Origin: Raphanus sativus | Lineage: Eukaryota; Streptophyta; Magnoliopsida; Brassicales; Brassicaceae | Direction: 5' to 3' | Assembly: GCF_000801105.2 (NCBI RefSeq) | Contig: NC_079512.1 | Span: 36,969,848 to 37,033,847, forward strand | DNA length: 64,000 bases | Shown: piece after piece, positions 1 through 16,432 of the stretch | Position numbering within the stretch: the first letter of the stretch is position 1 | Layout: every line of letters begins with the position of its first letter | The notes under the pieces: generated by a model | Told to the model about the DNA's origin: nothing | Seen by the model: only the letters and a program-made list of their open reading frames with translations | Databases searched by the model: none | Made by a program: the position numbers and the translations under genes

Positions 1-3000
1 TCAATATTGGAGGGTAAAAAAACTAAAGCTCTTGAAGAATTTTTCAGGTGTTTAGCATTGTTGGACAAGGAAGGTATTGGAGAATCTCCTGTCGTAATTC
101 AGATGCCCCACTGCAGAAGAATTCGAGAGCTGAACATTGATAGAATCATGCATGAAATAAATCTGCTTAAGATTGATGTCTTGCTGGAAAAGACCGTACC
201 TGAGATGATGGAGAAAGAATTATATTCGGAGTGTGTTAATTTACTTGCATCACTTTTATTTCCAGATAAAGACATCTGGACTGCATCCTCTTTGAAAATA
301 GAAGAAGGGATCTCCTCCACTGAGTTGTCAGCACTGGAAGTGTTAATAAAAGCATGCCAGAAGAGTAAGCCTATAGATGTAGAGGTTTATCTGAACTGCC
401 ATAGAAGAAAGTTGCAAGTACTCTTGGAATCAACTGGTACGGGGCAACCTGTTTTGACCTCATCTACAAATTTGAGTGAGAATTGGAATCACTCGGTGGC
501 AGAGGAAATCAAGGGAATTCTTCTTTGTATCACTCAAGTGAAGAACTTTCTTGACCAGTTAGATAACTCTGTAAGTCTGAAATTTGTTTTGGCATAGATA
601 GTATGGTTCTCAGAAGATATTTGAAAAGCTAATTATCTTGGTTGCTTTGGATATGTAAGACTGATCTTGCTTGCACAAGGGTATGCTAGAATCTATACAC
701 ATGGTCACGAACTTTGTTTGAATCAGCAACTGCATGTGTAACTATTAGGCACTAAAATGTAGAAGAGATTAATATAAATAAAATTTGCATGTGTAACTAT
801 TAGGCACTAAAATGTACACGAGATTAATATAAGTAAAGCTTTGTGGTTGTCCTAATATAAGAACTGTGTCACCGTTATTGATGCGTATGCCTGATGTGCA
901 GAATGACGTGGTTGCCCCAAGAGATTGTATAGCCGGTATACAATCTTTGCTTTTGACAGTCATGTCAAATATCGTGAGGCATTTTCTTTCTAAGAGATAT
1001 TCAGATTCTCAAATTGCTGACGAGATTGAAGAAGAGCAGAAATGTTGCTTTCTCGATGCAGCTATTGGATTTTGTAAACTTCAACAGCTTGACTCTACCA
1101 TATCTACGAAATACCAAGTAAGTCATGGCTTTCTAGGAGAGTCCTTACTATCAGTCATGACACTGAAAGCTATTTTGGTCTGCTTCTTTGTGATATTGGA
1201 ATTTCTAAAATTTGTTATTTCAGGTTGAGTTGATCATATGTCTCCATGATTTGCTTGCTGAATATGGGCTCTGCTGCGCTGGTAAAAATTGTGCGGGAGA
1301 GGAAGGATCTTTTCTCAGATTTGCAATTAAGCATTTATTGGCTGTGGACATGAAAGTCAAATCCAGCATCAACTCCCCGGATGGCATTGGACATGATATG
1401 GGGAAACTATGCAGAAATGAAATAAAATCATTCGTCGCAGAAGTGCATGTAGAGAGAAACGAAAGCACAAAAACTGATTCTAAGAAGGATGATTCTGAAG
1501 GAAAGGTTATTGATAAGGAGAAAGAAGAGCTAGAAGAAGAAAATAAAAAGATTCCTGAACACACAGAAGTAGTTGCTGAAGAAGAAAAAGATGAACTTGA
1601 GTTGCTAATCAATAACGCTTTAGATCAATGCTTTTTCTGTCTGTATGGTCTAAATCTTAGAGTCGATGGTTCGTACCAAGATGAGCTTGCTGCCCACGAA
1701 AACACTAGCCGGGGAGATTATCAGACCAAGGAACAATGTGTTGATGTTTTCCAGTACATACTACCGTATGCCAAGTCTTCTTCTGTGAGTGAAATTTCCT
1801 CAACTTGGTAGACCCATTTGCATTATGATATCTGCGTTATAAGTGCGTGCCAAACTTTATTTCCTTATACTTGGTGCATATAGCGTTAAATCTTTAGTGG
1901 GGGCACTGGAAGCTACCCAGTGTCAGCAGAAGTTGGTGGATTTCAAGTTTTTTTCTTTCTGTTCGAGTAAAACATCAGGTTGCAGTCTACTAAAATAGCT
2001 ATTCACTAGTATAACAAGGCTCACATGTGAACTGGTATTTACCAAATAGTGCATATAGATTTAAGCATGCATGAGCAACTGACTTGTCGTGCAGAAATTG
2101 GAATGTGTTGCAAGTTGTGTTCAGTAGATAAGAAATACGTGTTCTTGATTTATTCTCTGGTAGACTTATAGCATATCCTTCGTTGATCTTCCGAAACACC
2201 TATTGTAACTCATGTAGCTAAAATCGCTAAATATCTAGTGTTTAACAAAGTTACAAGCATGCACTCTTCAACGTATGACATAATGTGATGCTAGCATTGC
2301 TCGATACCTAGTCTCTGGTATTCTTATTACTTATACCTATCTTTCTTGTCTCAGAGAACTGGACTAGTTAAACTCCGCAGAGTCTTGAGAGCAATTAAAA
2401 AGCATTTTTCACAACCACCAGATGATCTTCTAGTTGGCAATGTGATAGATACATTCTTAGATGACCCTGCTTTATGCGAAGACAAACTCTCATGCGAGGC
2501 TGGTTCTGAAGGTTTCCTTGAAACCATAACTAAATGTATAATTCACAGCAAAACTCTCAGCGAGTACAAGGTGTCACTGCTCCACAGGTATAACCAATCA
2601 TTTTTTGTACGAGTTCCTCTTGCCAAAGATAATTGACTCTTGCATTATAATATATTGCTGAGCAGAGATGAGCATGTAAGATGATCCGAATGTTATGTGT
2701 ATTCTCTAGATCTTATTGTGCCTAGAAAGCTTCACATGTTTGATTTTAGTGACAAGTTGAAGCAGAATGGATAACTTTCCTAGAATCTTTTTCTTGTTCT
2801 CGTTAAAAAATGGTGATCCTCTTTAAGAGAAATTTTGGTTACTGACAAATAAGAAATATTGAATCTTAGATGTTTAGTGTTTCAAAAAAAAAAAGAATCT
2901 TAGATGTTTATAATGTTGGAATACATAAGGATGTTGTTTTAACTTTCTTGCAGTTCCGAACCCTATTTGGATGTCTACCGCAATTTATATTATTTCTTGG

Positions 3001-4324
3001 CTCAGTCAGAGGAAGTTAGTGCTAGTGATAAATGGCCCGGCTTTGTTCTCACCAAGGAAGGAGAAGAGTTTGTACAGCAGAATGCAAATCTGTTCAAATA
3101 TGATCTGCTCTATAATCCTCTGCGCTTTGAGAGTTGGGAAAAGCTTGGCAATATTTACGATGAGGCAAGTTCTTTCGTTCGTTGTTGGTACTGTAGTTCT
3201 ATTTTAACTTGTAGAACTTTTTGAATTGTATCTTTAAATATCAGTTATGAGTTGTTCCTTTTTCGTTAGGTAGCTTTTAGAGATGAATTATAACCCTGGA
3301 ATAAGAGAGGGTGGCTATGTGTCTTTCATTGATGAGTCGTTACTCATGTATTGATAATTACTTAATTTACCATTTGTTTTTCACCTATGTCAGGAAGTAG
3401 ATTTGTTGCTAAATGATGGGAGTAAGCACATAAATGTCGTAGGATGGAGGAAGAATGCTGCTCTTTCGCAAAGAGTTGAAACAAGCAGAAGAAGAAGCAG
3501 ACGTTGCCTGCTAATGAGTTTGGCGTTGGCAAATTCACCAGAACAGCAGGTTTCATTTGTCACCTTCATTCATGCGTAATTACTTACTGGATATAACATA
3601 TAATTAGATGTTGCTGCGTAATCACCTATCCTTTTCCTAAAACATTTTACTCATATTTCTAATGTTAGTATGGTTAACTTGAATTCACTGTTCAGCTTTA
3701 CCAATATGTGAATTTGCATTAAACCTAAAATACTTTGCTAGGTAGAGAGTACAAGTTAAAAACTTGATTATATACCTCTTTGTGATGCAAAAATGAGCAT
3801 ACTTGTACAGCTTTGATTTTGATGGAGGAATGGCTTTTTGAAGAATTGTCAGTTTTGTTTTTGCAGTATGTTATAGTTTCATGTTGCTGTTATTGATGAT
3901 GTTTGTGATCCTCCTTATTGTAGTCTGAGATACATGAGCTGTTGGCGCTGGTATACTATGACAGCCTTCAGAGTGTTGTGCCGTCTTATGATCAGCGGTC
4001 CGTGCTACCGTCGAAGGATGCAACGTGGACAAAATTTTGTGAGAACTCAATGAAGCATTTCAAGAAAGCCTTTGCACATAGGTATAGTGTACTGTGTATT
4101 CATAGTTTCTTCATTTTGGTATATTATTTAAGAGCCTGATTATTTATTTTTCTTAACCCATCCTGTACAGACAAGATTGGTCACATGCATTCTACATGGG
4201 AAAACTCAGTGAGAAGCTTGGGCACCCGTATGAAATTTCGTTATCCTATTATGAGCAAGCCATGACATTGAACCCGTCTGCAGTAGATCCTGTGTATAGA
4301 ATGCATGCTTCTCGTTTGAAGCTT
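1..4324 (+). CDS. CABIN1-like TPR protein (HIRA-complex subunit type), internal part, truncated at both ends
   Basis: Eight exons can be joined in one frame: 1-570, 902-1117, 1224-1784, 2355-2587, 2954-3164, 3394-3549, 3924-4081 and 4171-4324. All have GT-AG borders except the intron after 3164, which begins GCAAGT (GC-AG type). The joined product is helical, with a Glu/Lys-rich stretch in exon 3 (about 1480-1610) and TPR-like helices near the end. I recognise it as the middle of the plant calcineurin-binding protein cabin-1-like family (Arabidopsis At4g32820), reported as a subunit of the HIRA histone H3.3 chaperone complex in the nucleus. The frame is open through every exon, so this part is not a pseudogene. 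The start lies left of the window and the 3' end is lost in the N gap; no C-terminal exons appear after it. Family call is from recognition, not a search. Confidence 0.85.
732..841. repeat. 55-bp direct repeat, two units, in CABIN1-like intron 1
   Basis: Two near-identical copies start at 732 and 787, each opening with GCATGTGTAACTATTAGGC. They differ at a few bases and lie wholly inside the intron 571-901, so they do not affect coding. Confidence 0.85.
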
Positions 4325-4424
4325 NNNNNNNNNNNNNNNNNNNNNNNNNNNNNNNNNNNNNNNNNNNNNNNNNNNNNNNNNNNNNNNNNNNNNNNNNNNN
4401 NNNNNNNNNNNNNNNNNNNNNNNN
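4325..4424. other. Assembly gap of 100 N
   Basis: Exactly 100 N, the usual placeholder for a gap of unknown size. It interrupts the CABIN1-like gene in a coding exon; the sequence to its right is repeat-like and shows no continuation of that gene. Confidence 0.99.
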
Positions 4425-4849
4425 AATATACAAAATGGACTAATATAATTACCTAAAAACATTGTTTTGTCTAAGATAATCATAAAATAAAATTTAGATT
4501 ATATACGTATTTCAAATCAAATAATAATTTTAAAGTTGATTTATATCAAAAATTGATAAAAAAATATGCATACATTCAAAAATTTATTTTTACTAAAATA
4601 TTTTCCAATAACCATTATTTAAAAAATGTTTTTCATATATATAAAAAAATACAACAAAAAAATTAATTCTATATACCAACTTAAATATGGTTTTATATTT
4701 CGGATTAAACTTTAAGAATATAATATATATGATTATTTATAAGATGGTATATATAAAAATACTATTACTTATATGTATTTTTATATGAATGGACCAATAC
4801 AATTAAATTATTATTGATGACATATATACGAACATAATAGTGAACTAGG

Positions 4850-5697
4850 GTGGACGTTCAGGTATCCATTCCGTTTGGATTTTGGGTTTCCAGGGTCAAA
4901 GATTTCAGCCCAATTCATATATTCCTAAATTTCAGTTCGAATTTTGACTGGGGCTGCGTTCAGGTATCCATTCGGGGTAGTTACATATTTGCTTGGTTTT
5001 GGGTTTCCGAGGTCAAATATTTCAGCCCCATTCAAATATTTTGGAATTTCAAATCGAATTATATTCGGATCTTTTGCGGGTGGGTTCAGTTCGGGTTCGG
5101 ATAATCCATTTAAATTATTTTTTTAAATTCATTATAAATTTTAAATTTCTTAAATATATAAAATAAAAATAATATATGTATATAAATCTGAAAAACATAT
5201 GTCAGAATACATAAACTTAACATATAAATTGGTTTGGTTTAAATTTTGGATCAAAAATCAATAATTATTTTAAATACTTTTGGTGTTTTGAGTGTACTTC
5301 CAATATGTTAGATATTTATATTTGACTATTTATATATTTTCAAAGTATTTAAACTAACCTAAAAGTATCATATATATATTCTGGATGTTTTTATATACAT
5401 TTAAAACTAAAATAATAATATATATACATATATAAGTATATAAATCTTTTTCGGATACATTTTGATATCCAAATACTTTGGTTCGAATTGGTTATGGTTT
5501 CAGTTGTCTAAATATCAAAAATTTTGAATAATTTGGATATTTAATCAATTTTGGTTCGGGTTTGATATTACTTTTTCGGATCGTGATCGGTTCTTTCAGA
5601 TTTTTTTTATCCAGTTTTGATATTGACATTAAAAAAATAAATAATAATATATTTTTGAAATATACACCCGCACGGGCGTGCGCGGGTCAAAATCTAG
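4850..5697 (+). mobile_element. Non-autonomous Helitron, 3' part
   Basis: The 3' end is diagnostic. A GC-rich hairpin at 5667-5686 (outer arms CCCGC and GCGGG) is followed 7 nt later by CTAG at 5694-5697 and then a T, as required for insertion between A and T. The body is AT-rich with an imperfect direct repeat (near 4857-4945 and 4961-5060, each starting TTCAGGTATCCATTC). No RepHel-type ORF is present, so it is non-autonomous. The 5' end was not found and may lie in or beyond the N gap; the left limit given is where recognisable repeat sequence begins. Sequence 4425-4849 is AT-rich with no gene. Confidence 0.75.
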
Positions 5698-6517
5698 TAT
5701 GACTTAATAATATATCACTCATAATAACCATCGACTCCTGTAAAACCGGATTGGTTAACAAACCATATTTGATTTTTTATTAAATGTAATTCTATTATCT
5801 GAACATTTGATTTTTTTTTAATTTTACCATCAATCAAAATATTTATGTTTATAAAATGAAAATCAACACCGCAGTTGTTTGGATTGAAATCTAGTCATGA
5901 ATTTAAAAGACTATTAATCCCTTAACAGAAATGATTAATTATGTGGGCCGCGGTGTCCACGAGCCGTAACTAGTATATATGGAACAAGCCATTATATATT
6001 TTTCTCTTCCAAATTTATTATTATATGTCCGTCTATCTAGACAGAGACTTCTCGGCTTCCTCAGTCGTTAAGTAATTCACATTAAGTAAGCCAGAGAAAC
6101 TTCGAGTAATAATTAAATTAAAATTAATTAAATTAATGAAAATCGGATCGGCGTGTACCTAATATCATACCCGAAACACAACACAGCCTCTCTCTCTCTC
6201 TTCATCTCCCCCCTCATCATCATCAAACATACATCCCCCATTCATCTCGATCCCTCTCTCTTCTCTCTGGCATCCGATTTAACCCTCTCTCTCAGATTCT
6301 CTCCTTCGCCCCCTTTGACTTTTCTTTGACACCCGTAGTCTCTCTCGCTTCCCACCCCCTTCCTTCGATTTAGGGTTTCCGCTTAATTGATTAAAGTTTC
6401 GGCTTTTGATCATCCTCGTTCAGGGCGTGTGATCCGATCTCCCTTGACTTGTAGCAAAATATGTGTCTCTGCTGCTCCCCTTCGGCTTGAGATCGGTTAG
6501 GAGATTGTGTGTGTGTT
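5698..6517 (+). promoter_or_regulatory. Upstream region and CT-rich leader of the poly(A) polymerase gene, with telo-box
   Basis: Between the Helitron end and the first ATG there is no ORF of note. From about 6185 to 6365 the strand is strongly pyrimidine-rich (runs of CT), typical of plant 5' leaders. A TTTAGGGTTT motif (reverse telo-box) sits at 6369-6378, commonly found near transcription starts of housekeeping genes. The exact transcription start cannot be read from sequence. Confidence 0.6.
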
Positions 6518-10657
<4,140 letters not shown>

Positions 10658-11290
10658 CCTTTGGTAAGTTAAATTTTTATGAGAAAAAAAAAGTAAAAAA
10701 AGAACATTTGAAAAATCCCAAAAAAAAAGAAAAATTAGATAATCAAGGAACGTCGGATGGATTTGTTTTGTTGAGTTGATGATCAAAAACTCAATATGCG
10801 TCACGAGGTGGTGGGGCAGTGATCATCACTCATATTAAGACTTCTGGAGAGGGGTTGATTTATAATGTTTAATGCTTTGTTTTTTTAGTTCGGCTATTTC
10901 AGACACCTGTTTTGGTACTTATGATGGATGGCCCTCTTTGAGGTTTGACTTCAATCGTTGTGTTTTTTATTTTCCGATTTCTGTATATAAGAATGTTTTC
11001 CCCATCATTGCATGAGTAGTATAACGCAAGGCTTTAAAACAATGGAAAAAAGATGTTTCTGATTTGATACCAAATGATTAGCTTGTAATCTTTACTCTGA
11101 AGGCTCGTTTAATCCTCATTTTTGATGGAAATGATTGAAAATTGATCGACTGATCGGAGTACAGTTGCCAGTTGAACAACGAAAAGAAAGCTTATAAAAT
11201 TTAAATGTCTTTAGAACATACAAGAAGTAAGAAACCTGTTTTGTGGACTTGGTCTAAAACTATACAACATGCCAAAGATTAGAAGACTGA
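10658..11290. other. 3' flank of the poly(A) polymerase gene, no further gene seen
   Basis: AT-rich sequence with poly-A and poly-T runs, presumably 3' UTR and downstream DNA. No ORF or repeat structure that I can support. Confidence 0.5.
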
Positions 11291-12000
11291 GACCATCTCC
11301 AATGGTTTACACTATTTTATAATAGATTTTACTCTAAAATAGTGTTACTCTAAAACAGAGTAGAGTTTCTCTCCAATGGTTTATTCTATATTTGACACTA
11401 AAATAATATTTTTAAATATATTCTTTTTTAATTGTATGACTAATAGTTTTTGCTTATAAAACTTACAAATTGATCCATTACATTTTATTTTTCACAAAGT
11501 TTTCATAAATTAAATATCTATATCAAACATTAATTATATTAATAATTACAGTGCATTATACTAATAGCATAACACATTTTAACTTAAACATCCATTAGTG
11601 TATATTTCTCACAAATGATCATTAACAAATTTTAGATTGTGAAATGAGTTTTTTTTTTATCTTATAATTTTTTTTTAGTGCTTATTTTTTTTGGCTAATA
11701 ATAATAATAAATTTTAAATGTTTATATATACATATATATGTTGTTTTAAACATAATTATGTGTTGTTAGCATAATTAAATTAAATAAATAGTTATAAAAT
11801 AAAAGGATTGAAAAATAAAAGGACTAGAGTATAAATAAAAAAGTTTTACTCTATAATAGAGTAAGAAATAGAGTTACTCCAAATATAGAGTAAGAAATAG
11901 AGTTGTACTATTTTAGAGTAAAATATAAAGTGGGGTTAGAGAAGATTTTACTCTATAATAGAGTTTAGTGTGAGAAATAGAGTGGGGTTGGAGATGCCCT
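11291..12000. mobile_element. MITE-like element with terminal inverted repeats ending GCATCTCCAA
   Basis: The left end (GACCATCTCCAATGG) and the reverse complement of the right end (AGGGCATCTCCAACC) form terminal inverted repeats. Both subterminal regions carry repeats of the type ACTCTAAAATAGAGT around an AT-rich core without ORFs. Flanking triplets are TGA and TAA, so a TWA-type target duplication is possible but not exact; a PIF/Harbinger-type MITE is my best guess. Confidence 0.6.
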
Positions 12001-13113
12001 AAGGAAAAAATGACCTACTTAATCACAAATAGTAAACACATTTCAAATGGATAGCTACTTATTTATTTCATTTAGTAATGGTTAGCTTTTTAATCATATC
12101 AACATCCATTACATGACAAAGTGTTCTGATCAGAATAATATATAGCCAAGATATTATTCCCAATTTTTTATACATTTGAGAAAATACTATATATGCACGG
12201 ATGTTATATGTGAAGTCCGCATCATGTCCAAAACAACATGATTGGATATGCATAATATAGTAGAGAACCATTACTCATCTAAATGGAAATATTAGTTTTT
12301 TTTTGACAAATACATGGAAATATTAGTTTCATTGGATATATTCCAAACGTATGCTACTGTGTGTATCCTTCCTGCACAGAGTTAATGTTTATAAACATTA
12401 GTGAATCTTTTACAATTAATGGCAAAACAGAATGTAGATCGAGCTCTAAGATCCACCCGTCTAAGATCTTTAGTGGTTTCGGTGGAGCGATATTATACTA
12501 TGGAGAAGCTTTTATAATGTCTTTTGACTTCTACCAATCTTACTAGTTACTACAATATTGGCTTATGCAAACCGAATGACATGTTATTATTTAGGGATTA
12601 AATAGATTTACAACGATGGATCATTTTCCACATCGTTTGACTGATAAACTTTGTCGTTTATGTATAGCTAAAGCATGAGACATAGTAAACGACAAATTAA
12701 ATATTATCAGAACATACAACAGACTCAGCACATGTATGGATATTTTTCCCCCGAAGTGTCGGTACTATGACATTCTATCAGGAGCTAAAGGACAAATAAA
12801 GAAAACATCGATAGATATCTATCGTACTTTAAATTTGTCATGACATGTGTAAATATATATATTCAAATATTATCCGCCAATACACAAAAAGAGCTATTTC
12901 GAAGATTGATTTTCCTACAATTTTTTCCAAGCAGATATGAATTAAAATCGATCATGGATTCATTGATTACCCAAAGCAAATGAAAGATAAAAGATGAAAA
13001 ACTATACAAGGAGATTTTGGAAAGTCAAAACAAGACTACTAAAGTTACATATTACAGTTTTTTTTTTCTTATATGATAAATATTTTGGTTGAACGAAAGT
13101 GGCTAAGCATATT
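12001..13113. other. Intergenic, no gene seen
   Basis: AT-rich sequence between the MITE-like element and the DUF761 gene. Only short chance ORFs of about 60-70 codons; no splice-consistent coding pattern. Confidence 0.5.
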
Positions 13114-13695
13114 TTAAACCTCCTGAGCCATCATCCACCTCTGCAACCTCAGCTCTCTGTGGAACCTCTGTATAAACTCCTCCGCCGCTCTGTCCACGTG
13201 GCAGCTATCCATGGTTCCCACGCTGCTAGCTACGTCAGGAAACACGGCCGCTGCACCGTGTCGTTCCCGAGGAACCTTAGGGAGCGTGTTGTAGCGGATA
13301 TACGCGTGGCGTTGGCGTTTGTCGATAAGCGGTTTGCGGGACCCGCTGCGTCGTCCGTCGGTGGTGGTCGAGGCGTAGGAACGTCTTGGTGGGGTGCTGC
13401 TGCAGCTAAACTCGTAGTCTAGCTGGAGCGGTACAGGTGAGATGAAGGAGGATCTGACGTCGTCGTGGTCGGAGGGACGGCACGTGATGTGGGAGTGGGA
13501 AGTTGATACGGCTTCGTTTAGGGATTTGCGTAGGGTCTTGCCACGTTTCGCTAGTAGTTGTGGATCGAGGGTTGTTTGGAGTTTGTGACGTGAGGCGTCC
13601 GAGACCTTTTGGATTGTGTAGAGGATTAGCTTCGCGAGTCTTGAGAGCTTCTTGGTCGTGACTGGTGAACAAACATCCATCTCGTGTGTTTGCAT
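13114..13695 (-). CDS. DUF761 (cotton-fibre-protein type) protein, 193 aa, intronless
   Basis: A single open frame of 193 codons reads leftward from ATG at 13695. The N-terminal part is basic (KKLSRLAKLILYTIQK), the middle is Ser/Thr/Arg-rich and probably disordered, and the C-terminus (about residues 166-189) carries the short acidic/hydrophobic signature of DUF761, including DRAAEEFIQRFHRELRLQ. No molecular function is established for the family; some members respond to stress or pathogens. Position and strand match a small gene at the Arabidopsis At4g32860 locus, though I am not certain of that gene's annotation. GC content is clearly higher than the flanks, consistent with real coding. 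A TATATAAAG box lies 117 bp upstream. The opposite-strand ORF over the same bases is a shadow. Confidence 0.8.
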   Translation of the reverse strand: MQTHEMDVCSPVTTKKLSRLAKLILYTIQKVSDASRHKLQTTLDPQLLAKRGKTLRKSLNEAVSTSHSHITCRPSDHDDVRSSFISPVPLQLDYEFSCSSTPPRRSYASTTTDGRRSGSRKPLIDKRQRHAYIRYNTLPKVPRERHGAAAVFPDVASSVGTMDSCHVDRAAEEFIQRFHRELRLQRWMMAQEV

Positions 13696-13811
13696 ATGTG
13701 TAATAGAAAGACAGAAAGAGACAAAGAGAGAGAGAGAGGAGCTTGGCGTCAGTTTGAAGGGATGTGATTTAAAGAAACTAAAGTGGGATTAATGATGAAA
13801 CTTATGATGGT

Positions 13812-13820
13812 CTTTATATA
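13812..13820 (-). promoter_or_regulatory. TATA box of the DUF761 gene
   Basis: Reads TATATAAAG on the minus strand, 117 bp before the ATG at 13695. A CT-rich leader (GA-rich on +, 13710-13740) lies between, as is usual in plant promoters. Confidence 0.6.
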
Positions 13821-16021
13821 ACGGAAACACATTAATATTTATTCCTCTATAGGAGTTTTATAATAAAGAAGTTGATGGGTCCAATAGTTATTATCTCAAC
13901 TGTTAAAAACATTCTTGATTTTATTTTAAGAGACCCCTCTTGTTCGAGTCTCCCACCATGGTTTGTGATAAACGGAAAAAGAAAAAAGTCCATACAAAAT
14001 AAGATCATAATAGTTTGTAACAAGAATAGAATTCCATGTATATTCTTCGTAAGTTGTGGTTATAAAATTTTGACAAGACTATTTATATTTTTTTTTGAAA
14101 CAGTGACTTAACTTTCTTGTAACAGTTATTTATTCAGTGTTGAACTTTAAATGATTTATGAGGATATGAATACACCATTGTTATTCAATACTCAATTTAA
14201 ATTATAAATGCTGTGTTACTAATTAGATTTGATAATTTAAAATTATGCGTAGGAAATTTAAACAACTGTATATTCACTTAAAATATCAAATTAATATTTC
14301 ACAATTTTCTTTTTGTAACCGGGGAAATTATTATTTTTAAACTAATTCCATTCTATGTTTTCTTACCATATCATCCACATATGACCAGCCAAAACTAAAT
14401 TATAATGGAATAGATCAAACTCTAGTCTCTAACTAAAGGAGCGAATCCTCACCACTATATTTCTTAAGAATTTTTCGCGATATGATTTATATTTCATCAG
14501 AATATTGCGTTGTCTGAAACTAAAACAAATAGGAAGAATTTCTTACATTAAAAGATCTATAAAGAATGTGAATGGATTAATTTCCCATGTGTAGAATACA
14601 TAAATTTATGATATAAAAACTACAGCCCGAAAATTTTGAATCCACGTATTAATTTTATGAATGAGATCAATAGAAACTTCAAATTTTCAAAACTAGAAAC
14701 ATATGAAATTGATTGTAAATTATTTTTAAGAATAAAAATAACTAAAAACGTAAACAGTCTTTTCTATATAGTCTATGTATAATGCCTAGTACATCTAACA
14801 TGTTTGGCCATTGGAGAAAATATCTGGTAAATAGTGCAGATACTGAAGATTGATCTTACCATCAATAAAGTATATAAATTCACAAATCACATTTAAAGCA
14901 AAACAATATTTAAATAGTGTAATGATAACAGCTGCGTTATACCAATTTTATTTGAACCGTGTCTGTCTTTTTGGATTTTAATAGTTGCTTTCCTTTTCTT
15001 TTTCTTTTATGTCGTTCCTTTCATTAAATTTTATTTGTCAGGTAGAAAAATAAAGAAGGGATATATATTAAACTAACTTTCTTTCTTTTTGTTGTGTAAT
15101 TGTATTAGTCTCTCTAAGTTGTTCGCATATGCAAAAAGTTTAATACGGGTAGGGTTCCATTGGTCATCTTTTGATCTATTTTAACCAGAAAAGTTGGTTT
15201 TGATTGCTTTATCGAAAGAGATAAAATGTTATCGAGAAAAATAAATAATTAATATTGTTTGTGAAAAAAGAAAACAATGAACTGTTTCTTCCAACTTGGA
15301 TGTCTCGGGCTCCCAAGTTTCGTATAAATACTTCGACGGTCGACACTATTTTATGTTACTACAAAACTTGGTATATTTGTTTTTTTTTTTTGAACATAAC
15401 TTGGTATATTTGTTCATGTCCTGAAAAATTTTAATAACGAAGTACATAAGTGATTGATAAAATATGTAACGATTTAGCATAAATAGTTTTGAATGTTAGA
15501 GTTGCAATAACCATGACAAAACTGGATTTGAACTTAAAAGTATGCTTTTACAAAATTAGACCAAACGATGTATTTCGTTCTTTTGGTTGTTTAAACAAGA
15601 ATAAATAAAGTATGTTGGAATTTATGTTATCCAAGAATCAAGTAAAATCTGTAAACAGGTGCATCATGATGACACTTTTACCTGAATGGATGTGTTAACT
15701 ATGTGAATAGTATGATTTTGTTGACTCTTATGAGTAAACCCCTCACGTAAAGTTGAACATGTACTTAAACTTTTTGGTGGCTTTTCACTAGCTGTATTTT
15801 ATAAACTAACGAGATGATTATTACGCCTAGAAGAAGTGTCAATGAGCTGGATATAAAAGAAAACATTATCTGACCAAGAATTAGGCATAGATATTGTAAA
15901 TAGTCAGGCAATTTGTTAGCAATGAGTGCTTAATAATTTGGACAAAAAATGTCATCATTAGTTATTACAAATTAACCTTATTTTTTTGTTTCCTGAATAA
16001 AATAGTCTATTTAAGGTTTAG
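13821..16021. other. Intergenic, no gene seen
   Basis: About 2.2 kb of AT-rich DNA with poly-T and poly-A runs. No conserved ORF or terminal-repeat element that I can delimit. Confidence 0.5.
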
Positions 16022-16093
16022 GCAATCGATGGCGTTCTAGACTCTGATGGCTATGTTCAGAATAAGGGTCCTACAGCTTGGAAAAATGAGGAA
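16022..16093 (+). pseudogene. Orphan exon-like fragment, 24 codons, unidentified
   Basis: A 72-nt open stretch bounded by a good acceptor (TTTAG before 16022) and donor (GTAAGAG after 16093), phase 0 at both ends, coding DGVLDSDGYVQNKGPTAWK within it. Codon use looks real, but no partner exons are seen within 2 kb on either side. I do not recognise the protein. It may be a leftover of a deleted gene or a captured piece. Confidence 0.35.
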
Positions 16094-16175
16094 GTAAGAG
16101 AACCCTTTTTACATTTTCAAGTTTGATATCTTCTCAAGCCAGGGTCAAGAACAACTTACACTCCTATATTTTTAA

Positions 16176-16432
16176 GGGCATCATCATCGGTAACAAAATC
16201 TAAAGTCCTTATAACTTTTTTCTTTTTGGTTTTTGTTCGAATTTAAAAAAAAAAATTTAAAAACGAATCAATCGCTGGCCGCCACGTTTCAGTGGGGTCC
16301 GCGAACAGTCAATAAACTCAACAAAGACGTCGCTTAGTTAACGACTTTTTTCTCCTTTTTTGCATTGGTCCTATCGCTATGTGGTCCCCCTCCCCTTAAC
16401 AACCCCTAAGAAACCTCCGATAATCTTGCTCT
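16176..16432. mobile_element. MITE-like element, termini of GGGCATCATCATCGG type
   Basis: The left end GGGCATCATCATCGG and the reverse complement of the right end (AGAGCAAGATTATCGG) are imperfect inverted repeats flanked by TTAA and TAAG, suggesting a TAA/TTA target duplication. The interior has no ORF. The same terminus motif (AGAGCATCATTATC) occurs immediately after the NUP85 stop codons at 46122 and 61131. Confidence 0.5.

Noticed and set aside
1220..1612. Ser-rich minus ORF of 130 codons
   Set aside because: Antisense of the Glu/Lys-rich exon 3 of the CABIN1-like gene; Ser codons come from reversed Glu/Asp codons.
13099..13422. ORF of 107 codons on + over the DUF761 gene
   Set aside because: It is the antisense shadow of the minus-strand gene, whose product has a recognisable family signature and a TATA box.
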